A DNA stretch of 34,602 nucleotides from Alphaproteobacteria bacterium (lineage in GTDB: Bacteria > Pseudomonadota > Alphaproteobacteria > Rhodobacterales > Rhodobacteraceae). Below are positions 16,278 to 24,263 of this stretch, piece after piece (the stretch's first letter is position 1; every line of letters begins with the position of its first letter). The DNA lies in assembly GCA_030432315.1 (NCBI GenBank), contig JAUIHM010000030.1, positions 1-34,602 of the forward strand, written 5' to 3'. The notes under the pieces were generated by a model, which saw only the letters and a list, made by a program, of their open reading frames with translations, did no database searches and was not told where the DNA came from. The translations under genes and the position numbers were made by a program.

Positions 16278-17030
16278 TCAGCAGGTGTAGTTCATCCCCA
16301 GCCGTCCGCCGTCCACATAGATTGTCTCGCCGGTGATGTAGGAGGCTTTTTCGCTGGCGAGAAACGCCACCACGTCGCCGATCTCACGCGGGGTGCCGAT
16401 CCGTTTCAGCGGCGTGCGCGACATGATTCGCGCCAGTGCCTCCGGGTTGTCATTGACCCCGGCAAGCATCGCCGTATCGATCGAGCCCGGACCAACCGCA
16501 TTGACCCGGATGCCATGCGGCGCCAGCGCCAGCGCCGCCGCCTTGGTCAATTGCATTACGCCCCCCTTGGAGGCGCAGTAGGCGGCTATCGTCGGGATTG
16601 TCACCACCGCATTGACCGACGACATGTTGACGACCGCACCCTGGATGCCCTCGGCCACCATCGTTTTCGCCGCCCGCTGCAGGGCCAGAAACGTCCCCGT
16701 CAGATTGACGTCGATGACCCGGCGAAAATCTTCCGGCGATGTCTCCAGAAACTCCCCCGGCAGGGCAATCCCGGCATTGTTGACCAGAACGGAAACCGGT
16801 CCGGTCTCGGCCTCGATCCAGTCAAAAAGGCCGGCGATCTGCTCCGGATCTCCCATGTCACAGGCAATGCCTACCGCCCCGTTGCCAAGCCGTTCCGCCG
16901 CCTCGGCAACCCCTTCCGCATTGACATCCGCAAGCACGATCCGTGCCCCGCTTTCGGCAATCGCCTCGGCACTGGCAAAACCGATCCCCTGCGCCCCGCC
17001 CGTCACCAGTGCAATCCGTTCTCCGGCCAC
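16278..17030 (-). CDS. Short-chain dehydrogenase/reductase
   Basis: This is a classical SDR of 250 residues: TGGAQGIG cofactor motif at 10-17, NNAG at 84-87, catalytic S138, Y151 and K155 (YCASK), PG motif near 180, and the C-terminal YITGETIYVDGG typical of the FabG/glucose-1-dehydrogenase-like group. Aspartate at the end of beta-2 (IVLADVN, D35) favours NAD(H) over NADP(H). The start is GTG 17030, with GGGGAGG eight bases upstream. It lies 73 nt downstream of the DAO-type oxidase gene in the same direction, so the two may work on one substrate, oxidising an alcohol or reducing a ketone. The exact substrate is unknown. Confidence 0.87.
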   Translation of the reverse strand: MAGERIALVTGGAQGIGFASAEAIAESGARIVLADVNAEGVAEAAERLGNGAVGIACDMGDPEQIAGLFDWIEAETGPVSVLVNNAGIALPGEFLETSPEDFRRVIDVNLTGTFLALQRAAKTMVAEGIQGAVVNMSSVNAVVTIPTIAAYCASKGGVMQLTKAAALALAPHGIRVNAVGPGSIDTAMLAGVNDNPEALARIMSRTPLKRIGTPREIGDVVAFLASEKASYITGETIYVDGGRLGMNYTC

Positions 17031-17103
17031 GACCCGACCTCCCCTGTCTGCTGTTTCCCCGTCACCCTATCCTCCGCCGCCCCTGGGGCTCAAGCGGCCC
17101 CGG

Positions 17104-18402
17104 TCAGCTGCGGGGCGCAAATCCCCGCTGCCATTGCGCCAAGGTGAAGGCGAGGTCATAAATCCGTGCCCGCACCGGCCCCGCCCAGACCCGCCCGGGC
17201 CGGGTGAGCGGCAGCGGCAGATCCGCCTCCGGCGCCCCCGCCAGCATTTCCGCCACCGCCCGGCCGAAAACCGTCCCGGTGGTGACGCCGCGCCCGTTGT
17301 AGCCGATCGGCGTCACTACCCCGTCAGCCAGCCGGTGAATGCGCGGCAGGTGGTCCGGTGTCATCGCGATCGCGCCATCCCATGCCGTCTCGATCCGCAC
17401 CTGCCCAAGATCGGGAAACAGCCGCCGCATTTGCGCATTGGCCCAGCGCCGGGACAGAGCATCGCCAGCCCGCCCCATCGACCCGAGCAAAAGCCTCCCC
17501 GCCGCGTCACGCCGCACCGACACCATGATCCGCCCCGTATCCCAGACCCCCTGACCGCCTGGCAGAATTTCCGCGCCCCGTGCCCCCAGCGGCTCCGTCG
17601 CCACCTGAAAATAGGAGCAGCACACCAGGCTGTTGCGCAGCCCCGGCCACAGCCCGTCGGTATAGGCGTTGGTCGCCAGCACCACACTTCGCGCCTTGAC
17701 GTTGCCCGCGTCGCTCTCCAGCCGCCAGAAATCGCCGTCGCGCCGGATCCGCATGATCCGAACCCCGGTCGAAACCTTTGCCCCCAGCGAAACCGCCGCC
17801 CGTGCCAGCCCCCTGACATAGGCCACCGGATTGAGCGTCCCCGCCCGGTGATCCCACAGCCCACCGTGAAACGCCGGCGAGCCGATCATCCGCGCCGCCG
17901 CCGCCCGGTCAAGAAGCTCCACCGGCGCACCCAGCCGCTGCCATTCCGCCGCCCGCCCGCGCAGATCGGCATACCCGTGCGGGGAATGCGCCGCATGAAT
18001 GGTTCCGGTCCGCGTCGCATCACACCGGATTCCGTAGCGGTCGATCAGCGCGAACACCTCCGCCGGCGCCGCCCCCAGCACCCCGATCAGCCGACCGCCC
18101 GGCCCGTCGCCCATGATCCGCCGGACCTGCTGCGGCGGAAGCCAGACACCGGCATTGACCAGTCCGACATTGCGCCCCGATCCGCCGAAACCCACCTCGC
18201 CGGCCTCGAACACATGCGCCGCGACACCCCGCTCCGCCGCGTGCAGGGCGGTCGAAAGGCCGGTAAATCCGCCGCCGACAATCGCAAGCTCCGTAGCGAG
18301 GTCACCCTCCGGCGGGCCGGCCTCAAACCGCTCCCCGGCGTTCCTCTCCCAGATGGGTCGCGGTCTCTCCAAACTGTTCGCCCCGCCCGCTGCTGTTGAC
18401 AT
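17104..18402 (-). CDS. FAD-dependent amine/amino-acid oxidase (DAO family, PuuB/OrdL-like)
   Basis: The protein has 432 residues from ATG 18402. After an N-terminal stretch with ERPRPIWERNAGER it has the FAD-binding motif LAIVGGGFTGLSTALHAAERG and GGSGRNVGLVNAG, both typical of gamma-glutamylputrescine oxidase and related DAO enzymes. The C-terminal part has the second FAD-contact region GVVTPIGYNGRGVTTGTVFGRAVAEML. These enzymes oxidise secondary or primary amines, with O2 or a quinone as acceptor. It is the first gene of a leftward pair with an SDR and is divergent from a rhodanese gene 59 bp away. No obvious Shine-Dalgarno sequence precedes the chosen start; upstream codons to 18480 overlap the rhodanese gene and look random. 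Confidence 0.83.
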   Translation of the reverse strand: MSTAAGGANSLERPRPIWERNAGERFEAGPPEGDLATELAIVGGGFTGLSTALHAAERGVAAHVFEAGEVGFGGSGRNVGLVNAGVWLPPQQVRRIMGDGPGGRLIGVLGAAPAEVFALIDRYGIRCDATRTGTIHAAHSPHGYADLRGRAAEWQRLGAPVELLDRAAAARMIGSPAFHGGLWDHRAGTLNPVAYVRGLARAAVSLGAKVSTGVRIMRIRRDGDFWRLESDAGNVKARSVVLATNAYTDGLWPGLRNSLVCCSYFQVATEPLGARGAEILPGGQGVWDTGRIMVSVRRDAAGRLLLGSMGRAGDALSRRWANAQMRRLFPDLGQVRIETAWDGAIAMTPDHLPRIHRLADGVVTPIGYNGRGVTTGTVFGRAVAEMLAGAPEADLPLPLTRPGRVWAGPVRARIYDLAFTLAQWQRGFAPRS

Positions 18403-18461
18403 CAGCGTGGCGCAGTTCCACCAAAGGGGCAAGCCGCCCCGCCGCCCGTACGGAAACCCCG

Positions 18462-18866
18462 ATGCCAAAGCTGACCACAACCGCCGCCGAAATGGTCCGG
18501 GCCGCCCGCGCCCGCATCGAGGAAATCGAGACCCCGGACGCCATCGCCATGGTCGGCGACCCGACCGTGGTGATCGTCGACCTGCGCGATCCGCGCGAAC
18601 GCGAACGCACCGGCTGGATCCCCGGCAGTTTTCACTGTCCGCGCGGCATGCTCGAGTTCTGGGTGGACCCGGAAAGCCCCTACTTCAAACCGGTTTTCGG
18701 CGAGGACAGAAAATTCGTTTTCCACTGTGCCTCCGGCTGGCGTTCCGCCCTGTCCGTCGCCACCCTCCAGGACATGGGCTTCGGGGCCGCCCACCTCCGC
18801 GAAGGCTTCTCGACCTGGGAGGCGCAGGGAGGTCCGGTGGCCCGGCTGGCGGCAAGGCTGCCCTAG
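18462..18866 (+). CDS. Rhodanese-like sulfurtransferase
   Basis: This is a single-domain rhodanese of 134 residues. VVIVDLRDPRERERTGWIPGSFHCPRGMLEFW is the first half of the fold, and the active loop is CASGWR with the persulfide cysteine C89. Unlike two-domain thiosulfate sulfurtransferases it has only the catalytic domain. The insertion DPESPYFKPVFGEDRKFVFHC before the active loop is common in a bacterial subgroup often annotated as rhodanese-like. It is divergent from the DAO oxidase gene. Its stop shares the palindrome CTAG with the stop of the convergent metallo-hydrolase gene. The acceptor for the sulfur is unknown. Confidence 0.87.
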   Translation: MPKLTTTAAEMVRAARARIEEIETPDAIAMVGDPTVVIVDLRDPRERERTGWIPGSFHCPRGMLEFWVDPESPYFKPVFGEDRKFVFHCASGWRSALSVATLQDMGFGAAHLREGFSTWEAQGGPVARLAARLP

Positions 18867-19663
18867 TATTCCGGAATTCGGCTCGGCCCCCGGTCAAGCT
18901 TCCAGACAAAGCCCGAGGCCCCGAACGCCGGAAACACCTCCGTCACCAGTGGATCATGCCCCGGAACAATCAGCCGCCTTTCGCTCGCCAGCCGATGCAG
19001 CCGACCGAACCCGTCGAGCATGTCCTGCAGGTCGACCACGATCGGGAACGGTTTGCCGGTGAAGACGTTCTCGTAATAATGCGTCGCATCCGAGGCGAGG
19101 CACAGCCAGCCCGCCTCCGTGCGCACCCGCACCACCTGCAACCCGCGCGAATGCCCGCCGATGCAGTGCACCGTGACCCCGTCCGCCACTTCACCGTCGC
19201 CGTCGTAAAACCGCACCCGCCCGGAATAGAGCCGCCGAACCGCCTCGCAGACATGGCCGGCGGTGAAGGTCCGGCGCAGGGTGCCGTGGCACATGCAGGG
19301 CCCGGTGGCATAGGCCATCTCCGCCGCCTGCATGTGCAGCGTCGCATTGGGAAACTGCGCCAGCCCGCCCGCGTGATCGTAATGCAGATGGGTGACGATC
19401 AGCGTGTCGATATCCTCGGGTTTCAGCCCCAGCGCCGCCAGCGCCGCCCCCGGTTCGCGCAGGATCGGCCTTTCCCGCGCCGCCCCTTCCGCCGTGTCGT
19501 AGCCGCTGTCGACGAGGATCACCGCGTCGTCGCGTCGCAGCACCCAGACGAAATAATCCATCGGATGCGGCGCGTCGTGATTGTCCGCGAGAATGAAATT
19601 GTCCGCCCGCGTCCGCCGGACATGCTCCGCATACTTGAGCGCAAAAACCTCCCAGTTCCCCAT
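18863..19663 (-). CDS. Metallo-beta-lactamase fold hydrolase, N-acyl-homoserine-lactonase-like
   Basis: This 266-residue protein has the metal-binding motif HLHYDH (H92, H94, D96, H97). Later elements include GGHSRGLQVVRV, LASDATHYYEN and IVPGHDP, the pattern of the AttM/AiiA-like lactonase branch. Such enzymes open lactone rings: acyl-homoserine lactones in quorum quenching, or gamma-butyrolactone and sugar lactones in catabolism. The sugar and hydroxy-acid dehydrogenases nearby make a catabolic lactone plausible. The start is ATG 19663 with a GGGGGGAG ribosome site. It is divergent from the isopropylmalate-dehydrogenase-like gene. There is no signal peptide, so it acts in the cytoplasm. Confidence 0.83.
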   Translation of the reverse strand: MGNWEVFALKYAEHVRRTRADNFILADNHDAPHPMDYFVWVLRRDDAVILVDSGYDTAEGAARERPILREPGAALAALGLKPEDIDTLIVTHLHYDHAGGLAQFPNATLHMQAAEMAYATGPCMCHGTLRRTFTAGHVCEAVRRLYSGRVRFYDGDGEVADGVTVHCIGGHSRGLQVVRVRTEAGWLCLASDATHYYENVFTGKPFPIVVDLQDMLDGFGRLHRLASERRLIVPGHDPLVTEVFPAFGASGFVWKLDRGPSRIPEY

Positions 19664-19744
19664 AGCCGAACTCCCCCCGCACTGTTGTTTCGCGGCATCA
19701 AACCCGACCCCGCCGGTGGTGGCAAGATGGCTGCCGGTCCCCTT

Positions 19745-19784
19745 CGTCGATTTGCCTGTCGACGCCGTGCGACTGATGTATACC
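19745..19784. promoter_or_regulatory. Probable promoter/operator of the dehydrogenase operon
   Basis: An inverted repeat, CGTCGA-N8-TCGACG, lies at 19745-19764. It is followed by GACTGATGTATACC at 19771-19784, which matches GACTAATGTATATC in front of the GntR/HutC regulator gene (24213-24226) at 12 of 14 positions. TTGCCT (19752-19757) and TGTATA (19777-19782) may be the -35 and -10 elements, although the 19-bp spacing is long. Confidence 0.4.
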
Positions 19785-19847
19785 TTCGGACGACCGGAAC
19801 AGGGACGGGCACAAAGCCATCCGTCCGCATCGAAACAAGGGAGCGAA

Positions 19848-20951
19848 ATGACCAAGATCTGCAACATCGCGGTATTTGAGGGTGACGGAATCGGTCCGGA
19901 AATCATGGCACCGACACTGGGCATCCTCCGGCAGCTAGCCGACCGGACGGACGCCTACGGTTTTCGCTTCCTCCCGGTTCCCGCCGGCGCGGCGCATTAC
20001 GCGAGAACCGGTGAATCCCTGCCGGCCGCCTCGCTGGAAACTGCACGGGGCGCCGATGCCATCCTGCTCGCGGCCATGGGGCTGCCGGACGTGCGCTATC
20101 CCGACGGCACCGAAATCATCCCGCAAATCGAACTGCGCATCGCCCTCAATCTCTATGCCGGTCTGCGGCCGGTCAAACTTTCACCGACCCAGTTTTCGCC
20201 ACTCGCGCGGGAAGGCCGCAAACCGGTCGATTTTGTGCTGATCCGCGAAAGCACCGAGGGGCTGTTCCACAACCTCGGCGGCGGTGTCGTGACCGAAAAC
20301 GAGGCCCGCGAGACCCTGCTGATCACCCGGGCCGTCAGCGAAAAGCTGTTCGCCTATGCATTCCGCCTCGCCCGCCAGCGCAGGGACTCCGGCCGGGGCA
20401 GGGGGCATGTCACCTGTGTCGACAAGGCCAATGTCTTTAAGGCCTTTGCGTTCTTCCGGTCGATCTTTGACGCCGAAGCCGCGAAACACCCCGACCTCAC
20501 CGCCGACCACGCCTATGTGGATGCCACCGCGCTCTGGATGGTGCAAAAGCCGCACGTCTTCGACGTGATGGTCACCGAAAACATGTTCGGCGACATTCTC
20601 TCGGACCTTGGCGCCGGGCTGATGGGCGGGCTCGGCCTGGCTCCCTCCGCCGACATTGGCGATGACGCCGCGGTTTTCCAGCCCTGTCACGGCACTGCCC
20701 CCGATATCGCCGGCAAGGGCATCGCCAATCCGCTGGCGATGATCCTCTCTGCCGCAATGATGCTCGACTGGCTCGGCCACGAACACGGCGTGCCGGAAAT
20801 GATTGCGGACGGCGCGGCACTTGATGTCGCGGTTGACCGCGTCGTCTCATCCGGTCGCGGCCTTACCCCCGATCTGGGCGGGACCGCGGACACAAACGTC
20901 GCTGCGGCCCGGGTCATGGAGGAATATCTCAGTGCCATGGCCGCCGCATGA
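19848..20951 (+). CDS. Isocitrate/isopropylmalate dehydrogenase family protein
   Basis: The protein has 367 residues. Motifs are FEGDGIGPEI at the N-terminus, the substrate-loop motif RESTEGLFHN, VDKANVFK, and the C-terminal ENMFGDILSDLGAGLMGGLGLAPSADIG with FQPCHGTAPDIAGKGIANP, the NAD-binding region of beta-decarboxylating dehydrogenases. RESTEG differs from the RE-LTGG of true LeuB, which points to a catabolic relative such as tartrate, D-malate or another 3-substituted malate dehydrogenase. A good AAGGGAG ribosome site precedes ATG 19848. It overlaps the next gene by 4 nt (ATGA). The gene set suggests breakdown of a hydroxylated dicarboxylic or sugar acid. Confidence 0.85.
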   Translation: MTKICNIAVFEGDGIGPEIMAPTLGILRQLADRTDAYGFRFLPVPAGAAHYARTGESLPAASLETARGADAILLAAMGLPDVRYPDGTEIIPQIELRIALNLYAGLRPVKLSPTQFSPLAREGRKPVDFVLIRESTEGLFHNLGGGVVTENEARETLLITRAVSEKLFAYAFRLARQRRDSGRGRGHVTCVDKANVFKAFAFFRSIFDAEAAKHPDLTADHAYVDATALWMVQKPHVFDVMVTENMFGDILSDLGAGLMGGLGLAPSADIGDDAAVFQPCHGTAPDIAGKGIANPLAMILSAAMMLDWLGHEHGVPEMIADGAALDVAVDRVVSSGRGLTPDLGGTADTNVAAARVMEEYLSAMAAA

Positions 20952-21976
20952 CTCTCGCCACGCCGGTCCGGATTGCCTGCGTCGGTGCGGGCTGGTTCAG
21001 CCGTCTCCACCGCGACGCCTGGGCGCGGATTGTCAATGCCGACACGGTTGCCGCGGTCGACCGTGACCTGCAACGTGCGGCGGCCACCGGGCTGCGCGCC
21101 TTTGACGATTTTGGCGACATGATGGCGGAAATGCGGCCCGATCTGGTCGACATCATCACCCCGCCACCCAGCCATCTCGATCTGATCCGTCGTGCCGTCA
21201 CCGGCGGTGCAAAAGCGGTGATCTGCCAGAAGCCGTTCTGCGCTTCACTCGATGAAGCACAGGAGGCCGCCCGCCTGTCGCGGGAGAGCGGCGTTCCGGT
21301 GATCGTCCATGAGAACTTTCGCTTCCAGCCCTGGTACCGCCGGATCCGCGCCGGTATCGACGAGGGGCTGATCGGCGAGGTGCTGCAGATCACCTTTCGC
21401 CTGCGTCCTGGCGACGGCCAGGGACCGGAGGCCTATCTCGCCCGCCAACCCTACTTTCAGCAGATGCCGCGCTTTCTCGTTCATGAAACCGCCGTTCACT
21501 GGATCGATACCTTCCGCTACCTGCTGGGCGAGCCCGAAAGTGTCTATGCCGACCTCCACCGCCTGAACCCGGCAATCGCCGGTGAGGACGCCGGGCATAT
21601 CCTGTTTTCCTATCCGGGCGGCCGACGGGCGCTGTTTGACGGCAACCGCCTGCTCGACCATCCTGCCGAAAACACGCGCTGCACCATGGGCGAGGCGCTG
21701 GTTGAGGGCACCAGGGGCACGATCTCACTCGACGGCAGCGGCCGCGTCACGCTGCGCCCGTTCGGAAAATCCGATCAGACCCTGCTGCTGGAGGCCGGCG
21801 ATCAGACTGTCTTTGGCGGCGACTGCGTGTACCATCTGCAAAAACACGTCATCGACAGCCTCCTTCACGGCACAGCGCTGGAGAATACTGCGGCCGATTA
21901 CCTGCCGGTTCTGCGCCAGGAGGCGGCAATCTACCAATCCGCACATCTCGGCAGGAAAGTTTCGACTGCCGACTGA
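20948..21976 (+). CDS. Gfo/Idh/MocA family oxidoreductase
   Basis: This 342-residue protein has an N-terminal Rossmann domain (IACVGAGWFSRLHRDAW). The catalytic-region lysine motif is CQKPF, a variant of EKP with Gln for Glu, and there is HENFRFQPWYRRIR followed by HETAVHWIDTFRYLLG. It would oxidise or reduce a sugar or cyclitol with NAD(P). Translation is coupled to the preceding dehydrogenase by an ATGA overlap. The frequent Glu-to-Gln change in EKP leaves the lysine, so activity is still expected. The substrate is unknown. Confidence 0.87.
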   Translation: MTLATPVRIACVGAGWFSRLHRDAWARIVNADTVAAVDRDLQRAAATGLRAFDDFGDMMAEMRPDLVDIITPPPSHLDLIRRAVTGGAKAVICQKPFCASLDEAQEAARLSRESGVPVIVHENFRFQPWYRRIRAGIDEGLIGEVLQITFRLRPGDGQGPEAYLARQPYFQQMPRFLVHETAVHWIDTFRYLLGEPESVYADLHRLNPAIAGEDAGHILFSYPGGRRALFDGNRLLDHPAENTRCTMGEALVEGTRGTISLDGSGRVTLRPFGKSDQTLLLEAGDQTVFGGDCVYHLQKHVIDSLLHGTALENTAADYLPVLRQEAAIYQSAHLGRKVSTAD

Positions 21977-22039
21977 CATGCCTGCCGCCCGCCATCGCGA
22001 CAAGACCCCGACCAGAAAACCCTCCGGAGGATCCCGTTC

Positions 22040-22984
22040 ATGAGCACTTCCCTAAACATAGCCGTTCTGGGCGCCGGAGTCGTCGGCGCAAGCTGGACGG
22101 CGGTCTTTCTTGCCAACGGCCACCGCGTCGCCGTTCACGACCCGGCCGCGGATACCCGCAGCCGCGTCCAGGCCCAGATCACATCCGCTTGGCCGATCCT
22201 GCGCGATCTTGACCTCATCCACGGCGGCGACCCCGAGGCCGTCACATTTCATGACACGGCGGCAGGAGCGGCGGCCGGCGCTGACTTCATCCAGGAAAAC
22301 ATCCCCGAGCGGCTTGACCTGAAACACGCGGTCTATGCCGGGATTGAACCGGTCCTGAAACCCGGCGCCATAATTGCCTCGTCGACCTCCGGCATCACCC
22401 TCACCGCCCTGCAGACCGGGTGGCGGGATCCGTCGCGTCTCGTCATCGGCCATCCGTTCAATCCGCCACACCTGATCCCGCTGGTCGAGGTCATGGGCAA
22501 CGACCGTACCGCTCCGGGAATTGTCGAGTCGGTCGAGGCGTTCTACGCCTCGGTCGGCAAGGTGACGATCCGCCTGCGCCGCGAGGTGCCCGGCCATGTT
22601 GCCAACCGGCTCCAGGCCGCGGTGTTCCGCGAGGCGATCCATCTCGTCAAATCCGGCGTCGCCAGCGTCGAGGACGTGGACAAGGCGGTCCACGCCAGCC
22701 TCGGCCTGCGCTGGGCGGCAATGGGGCCGACCATGCTGCTCAGCCTCGCAGGCGGCCCTGGCGGCCTGCCCGCGTTCTTCGACCACCTCGCCCCAAGTTT
22801 CGAGACCTGGTGGGCCGATCTCGGCGCACCGCACCTTGATGCGGATACCATGCAGACCATGATCGAGGGCCAGGAACAGGCAAAACACGGCGCCAGCCAC
22901 GCGGAACTCGCCGCCCGCCGCGACCGGGAGGTTGCCGCCGTGCGCAGGGCCCTCGCGGAAGTGCGCCGCGCCGAGCCGGGCTGA
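22040..22984 (+). CDS. 3-hydroxyacyl-CoA dehydrogenase family protein (carnitine/L-gulonate 3-dehydrogenase-like)
   Basis: The protein has 314 residues. Motifs are IAVLGAGVVGASWTAVFLANGHRVAVHD (NAD-binding), IQENIPERLDLK, SSTSG, the catalytic GHPFNPPHLIPLVEV with its histidine, and PGHVANRLQAAVFREAIHLVKSGVASVEDVDKAVHASLGLRWA. The pattern HPFNPPHLIPLVE with GLRWAxMGP is typical of carnitine 3-dehydrogenase and lambda-crystallin/L-gulonate 3-dehydrogenase rather than FadB. It would oxidise a 3-hydroxy acid to a 3-keto acid. A strong GGAGGA precedes ATG 22040. It follows the Gfo/Idh/MocA gene by 63 nt and probably ends that operon. Confidence 0.85.
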   Translation: MSTSLNIAVLGAGVVGASWTAVFLANGHRVAVHDPAADTRSRVQAQITSAWPILRDLDLIHGGDPEAVTFHDTAAGAAAGADFIQENIPERLDLKHAVYAGIEPVLKPGAIIASSTSGITLTALQTGWRDPSRLVIGHPFNPPHLIPLVEVMGNDRTAPGIVESVEAFYASVGKVTIRLRREVPGHVANRLQAAVFREAIHLVKSGVASVEDVDKAVHASLGLRWAAMGPTMLLSLAGGPGGLPAFFDHLAPSFETWWADLGAPHLDADTMQTMIEGQEQAKHGASHAELAARRDREVAAVRRALAEVRRAEPG

Positions 22985-23012
22985 CCCGCCGTCAGACCGG
23001 CCGCCGCACGCC

Positions 23013-24167
23013 CTACTTTCGTTCGCCCCGTCCGAGCGGGGTTTCCGGCATCTTCGCCGGAACCCTCCCGTATTCATGGGGCAGGGAGCACGTTTTCAGA
23101 TGCGGCAGCACCAGCCGCCCGAAATGCTCGGCCTCTTCGAGATGCGGATAGCCCGACAGGATGAACGCCCGTATCCCCATCCTCTGGTATTCGGCTATCT
23201 CCGACAGAACCTGATCCGCCGATCCGACAATCGCCGCCCCGCACCCCGATCGCGCCCGGCCGATCCCGGTCCACAGATGCGGCTCCACATAGCCGTATCT
23301 GTCGGCCAGTTCCCGGTTTGCCGCCTGATGCGACACCCCGAGCGATCCCGCGTCCAGCGCCCGCTCGCGGATCGCCCGTCCGTATTCGTCATCGAGCTTC
23401 GAGACGATGTAATCCGCATACTCCCGCGCCTCCGCCCCGGTCTTCCGAACGATCACATGCACCCTGAGTCCGTAATCCAGCGTCCGCCCGTACGCCTCCG
23501 CCCGCGCATGCACCGCCTTCATCCGCTCCGCTAGCTGCGCCTTCGGCTCCGGCCACATCAGATAGACGTCACAGTGCCGGCCGCAGAGATCGAGCGCGTC
23601 CGGCGAATAGCCGCCAAAATAGAGCAGCGGCCCCCCGGTCTGATACGGCCGCGCCGGATCGGTGGTCAGCCCGTCAAAGTCGTATATCTCGCCGTGATGG
23701 CTGATTTCATCCCGCGTCCACGCCTGTTTGAGGATCTCCACCACTTCCCGGGAGCGCCGATAGCGGTAGGCGCTGTCCTCCTTCTGGCCGGGAAAATCCG
23801 AACTGATGATGTTGACCGTCAGCCGCCCCTCGAGCATGTGGTCGAGCGTGGCAATCGTCCGCGCCAGCATGATCGGCTGCATCTCGCCGCAGCGCACCGC
23901 CGCCAGCATGTTGATCCGCTCCGTGATCGGCGCGCAACCGGCGACGAAACTGAGCGTATCCTGTCCAACCTGATAGGATGACGGACAGAGCACGTTGCGA
24001 AACCCCAGCGCCTCCGCCCGCCGGACGATCTGCGAACAATGCGCCCAGCTTGACCGCAACCCACCGTCCGGTACCCCCAGAAACCGGTAATCGTCCGAAC
24101 AGAGCGCCGAAAACCATGCCACTTCGGACGCATCGAGACCGGCTGAGGTAACAGGAACAACACTCAT
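23013..24167 (-). CDS. LLM-class flavin-dependent monooxygenase (SsuD-like)
   Basis: The protein has 384 residues from ATG 24167 (GGGAG upstream). It is a luciferase-like TIM-barrel monooxygenase close to alkanesulfonate monooxygenase: ALGFRNVLCPSSYQVGQDTLSFVAGCAPITERINMLAAVR, MLARTIATLDHMLEGRLTVNIISSDFPG, YRRSREVVEILKQAW and LYFGGYSPDALDLC. It needs reduced FMN from a separate reductase, not seen here. A few upstream in-frame codons (to 24209) are possible but lack a ribosome site. It is divergent from the GntR/HutC-type gene, its most likely regulator. The substrate may be a sulfonate or another small organic compound. Confidence 0.87.
   Translation of the reverse strand: MSVVPVTSAGLDASEVAWFSALCSDDYRFLGVPDGGLRSSWAHCSQIVRRAEALGFRNVLCPSSYQVGQDTLSFVAGCAPITERINMLAAVRCGEMQPIMLARTIATLDHMLEGRLTVNIISSDFPGQKEDSAYRYRRSREVVEILKQAWTRDEISHHGEIYDFDGLTTDPARPYQTGGPLLYFGGYSPDALDLCGRHCDVYLMWPEPKAQLAERMKAVHARAEAYGRTLDYGLRVHVIVRKTGAEAREYADYIVSKLDDEYGRAIRERALDAGSLGVSHQAANRELADRYGYVEPHLWTGIGRARSGCGAAIVGSADQVLSEIAEYQRMGIRAFILSGYPHLEEAEHFGRLVLPHLKTCSLPHEYGRVPAKMPETPLGRGERK
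23026..23044 (+). terminator. Possible terminator after the 3-hydroxyacyl dehydrogenase gene
   Basis: CCCCG (23026-23030) and CGGGG (23037-23041) form a short stem with a 6-nt loop, followed by TTT on the plus strand. It lies inside the 3' end of the convergent monooxygenase gene, so coding constraint may explain it. The call is weak. Confidence 0.3.
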
Positions 24168-24212
24168 TGCGGTTCTCCCGGAAATGGCCCAGTTTTCTTC
24201 CCGTACCATCCG

Positions 24213-24226
24213 GACTAATGTATATC
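24213..24226. promoter_or_regulatory. Probable GntR/HutC-type operator at the regulator's own promoter
   Basis: GACTAATGTATATC lies in the 96-bp gap between the divergent monooxygenase and regulator genes. It matches GACTGATGTATACC at 19771-19784. HutC-like regulators bind TGTATA-rich sites. TATATC may double as a -10 element for the rightward gene. Confidence 0.4.
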
Positions 24227-24263
24227 AATAGTGCATCAATTCCCCGTGCCCGATGAGCGAACC

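Noticed and set aside
16612-18399. A 595-codon open frame on the plus strand opposite the SDR and DAO oxidase genes
   Set aside because: It is Pro/Arg-rich, spans two unrelated real genes on the other strand, and has no ribosome site.
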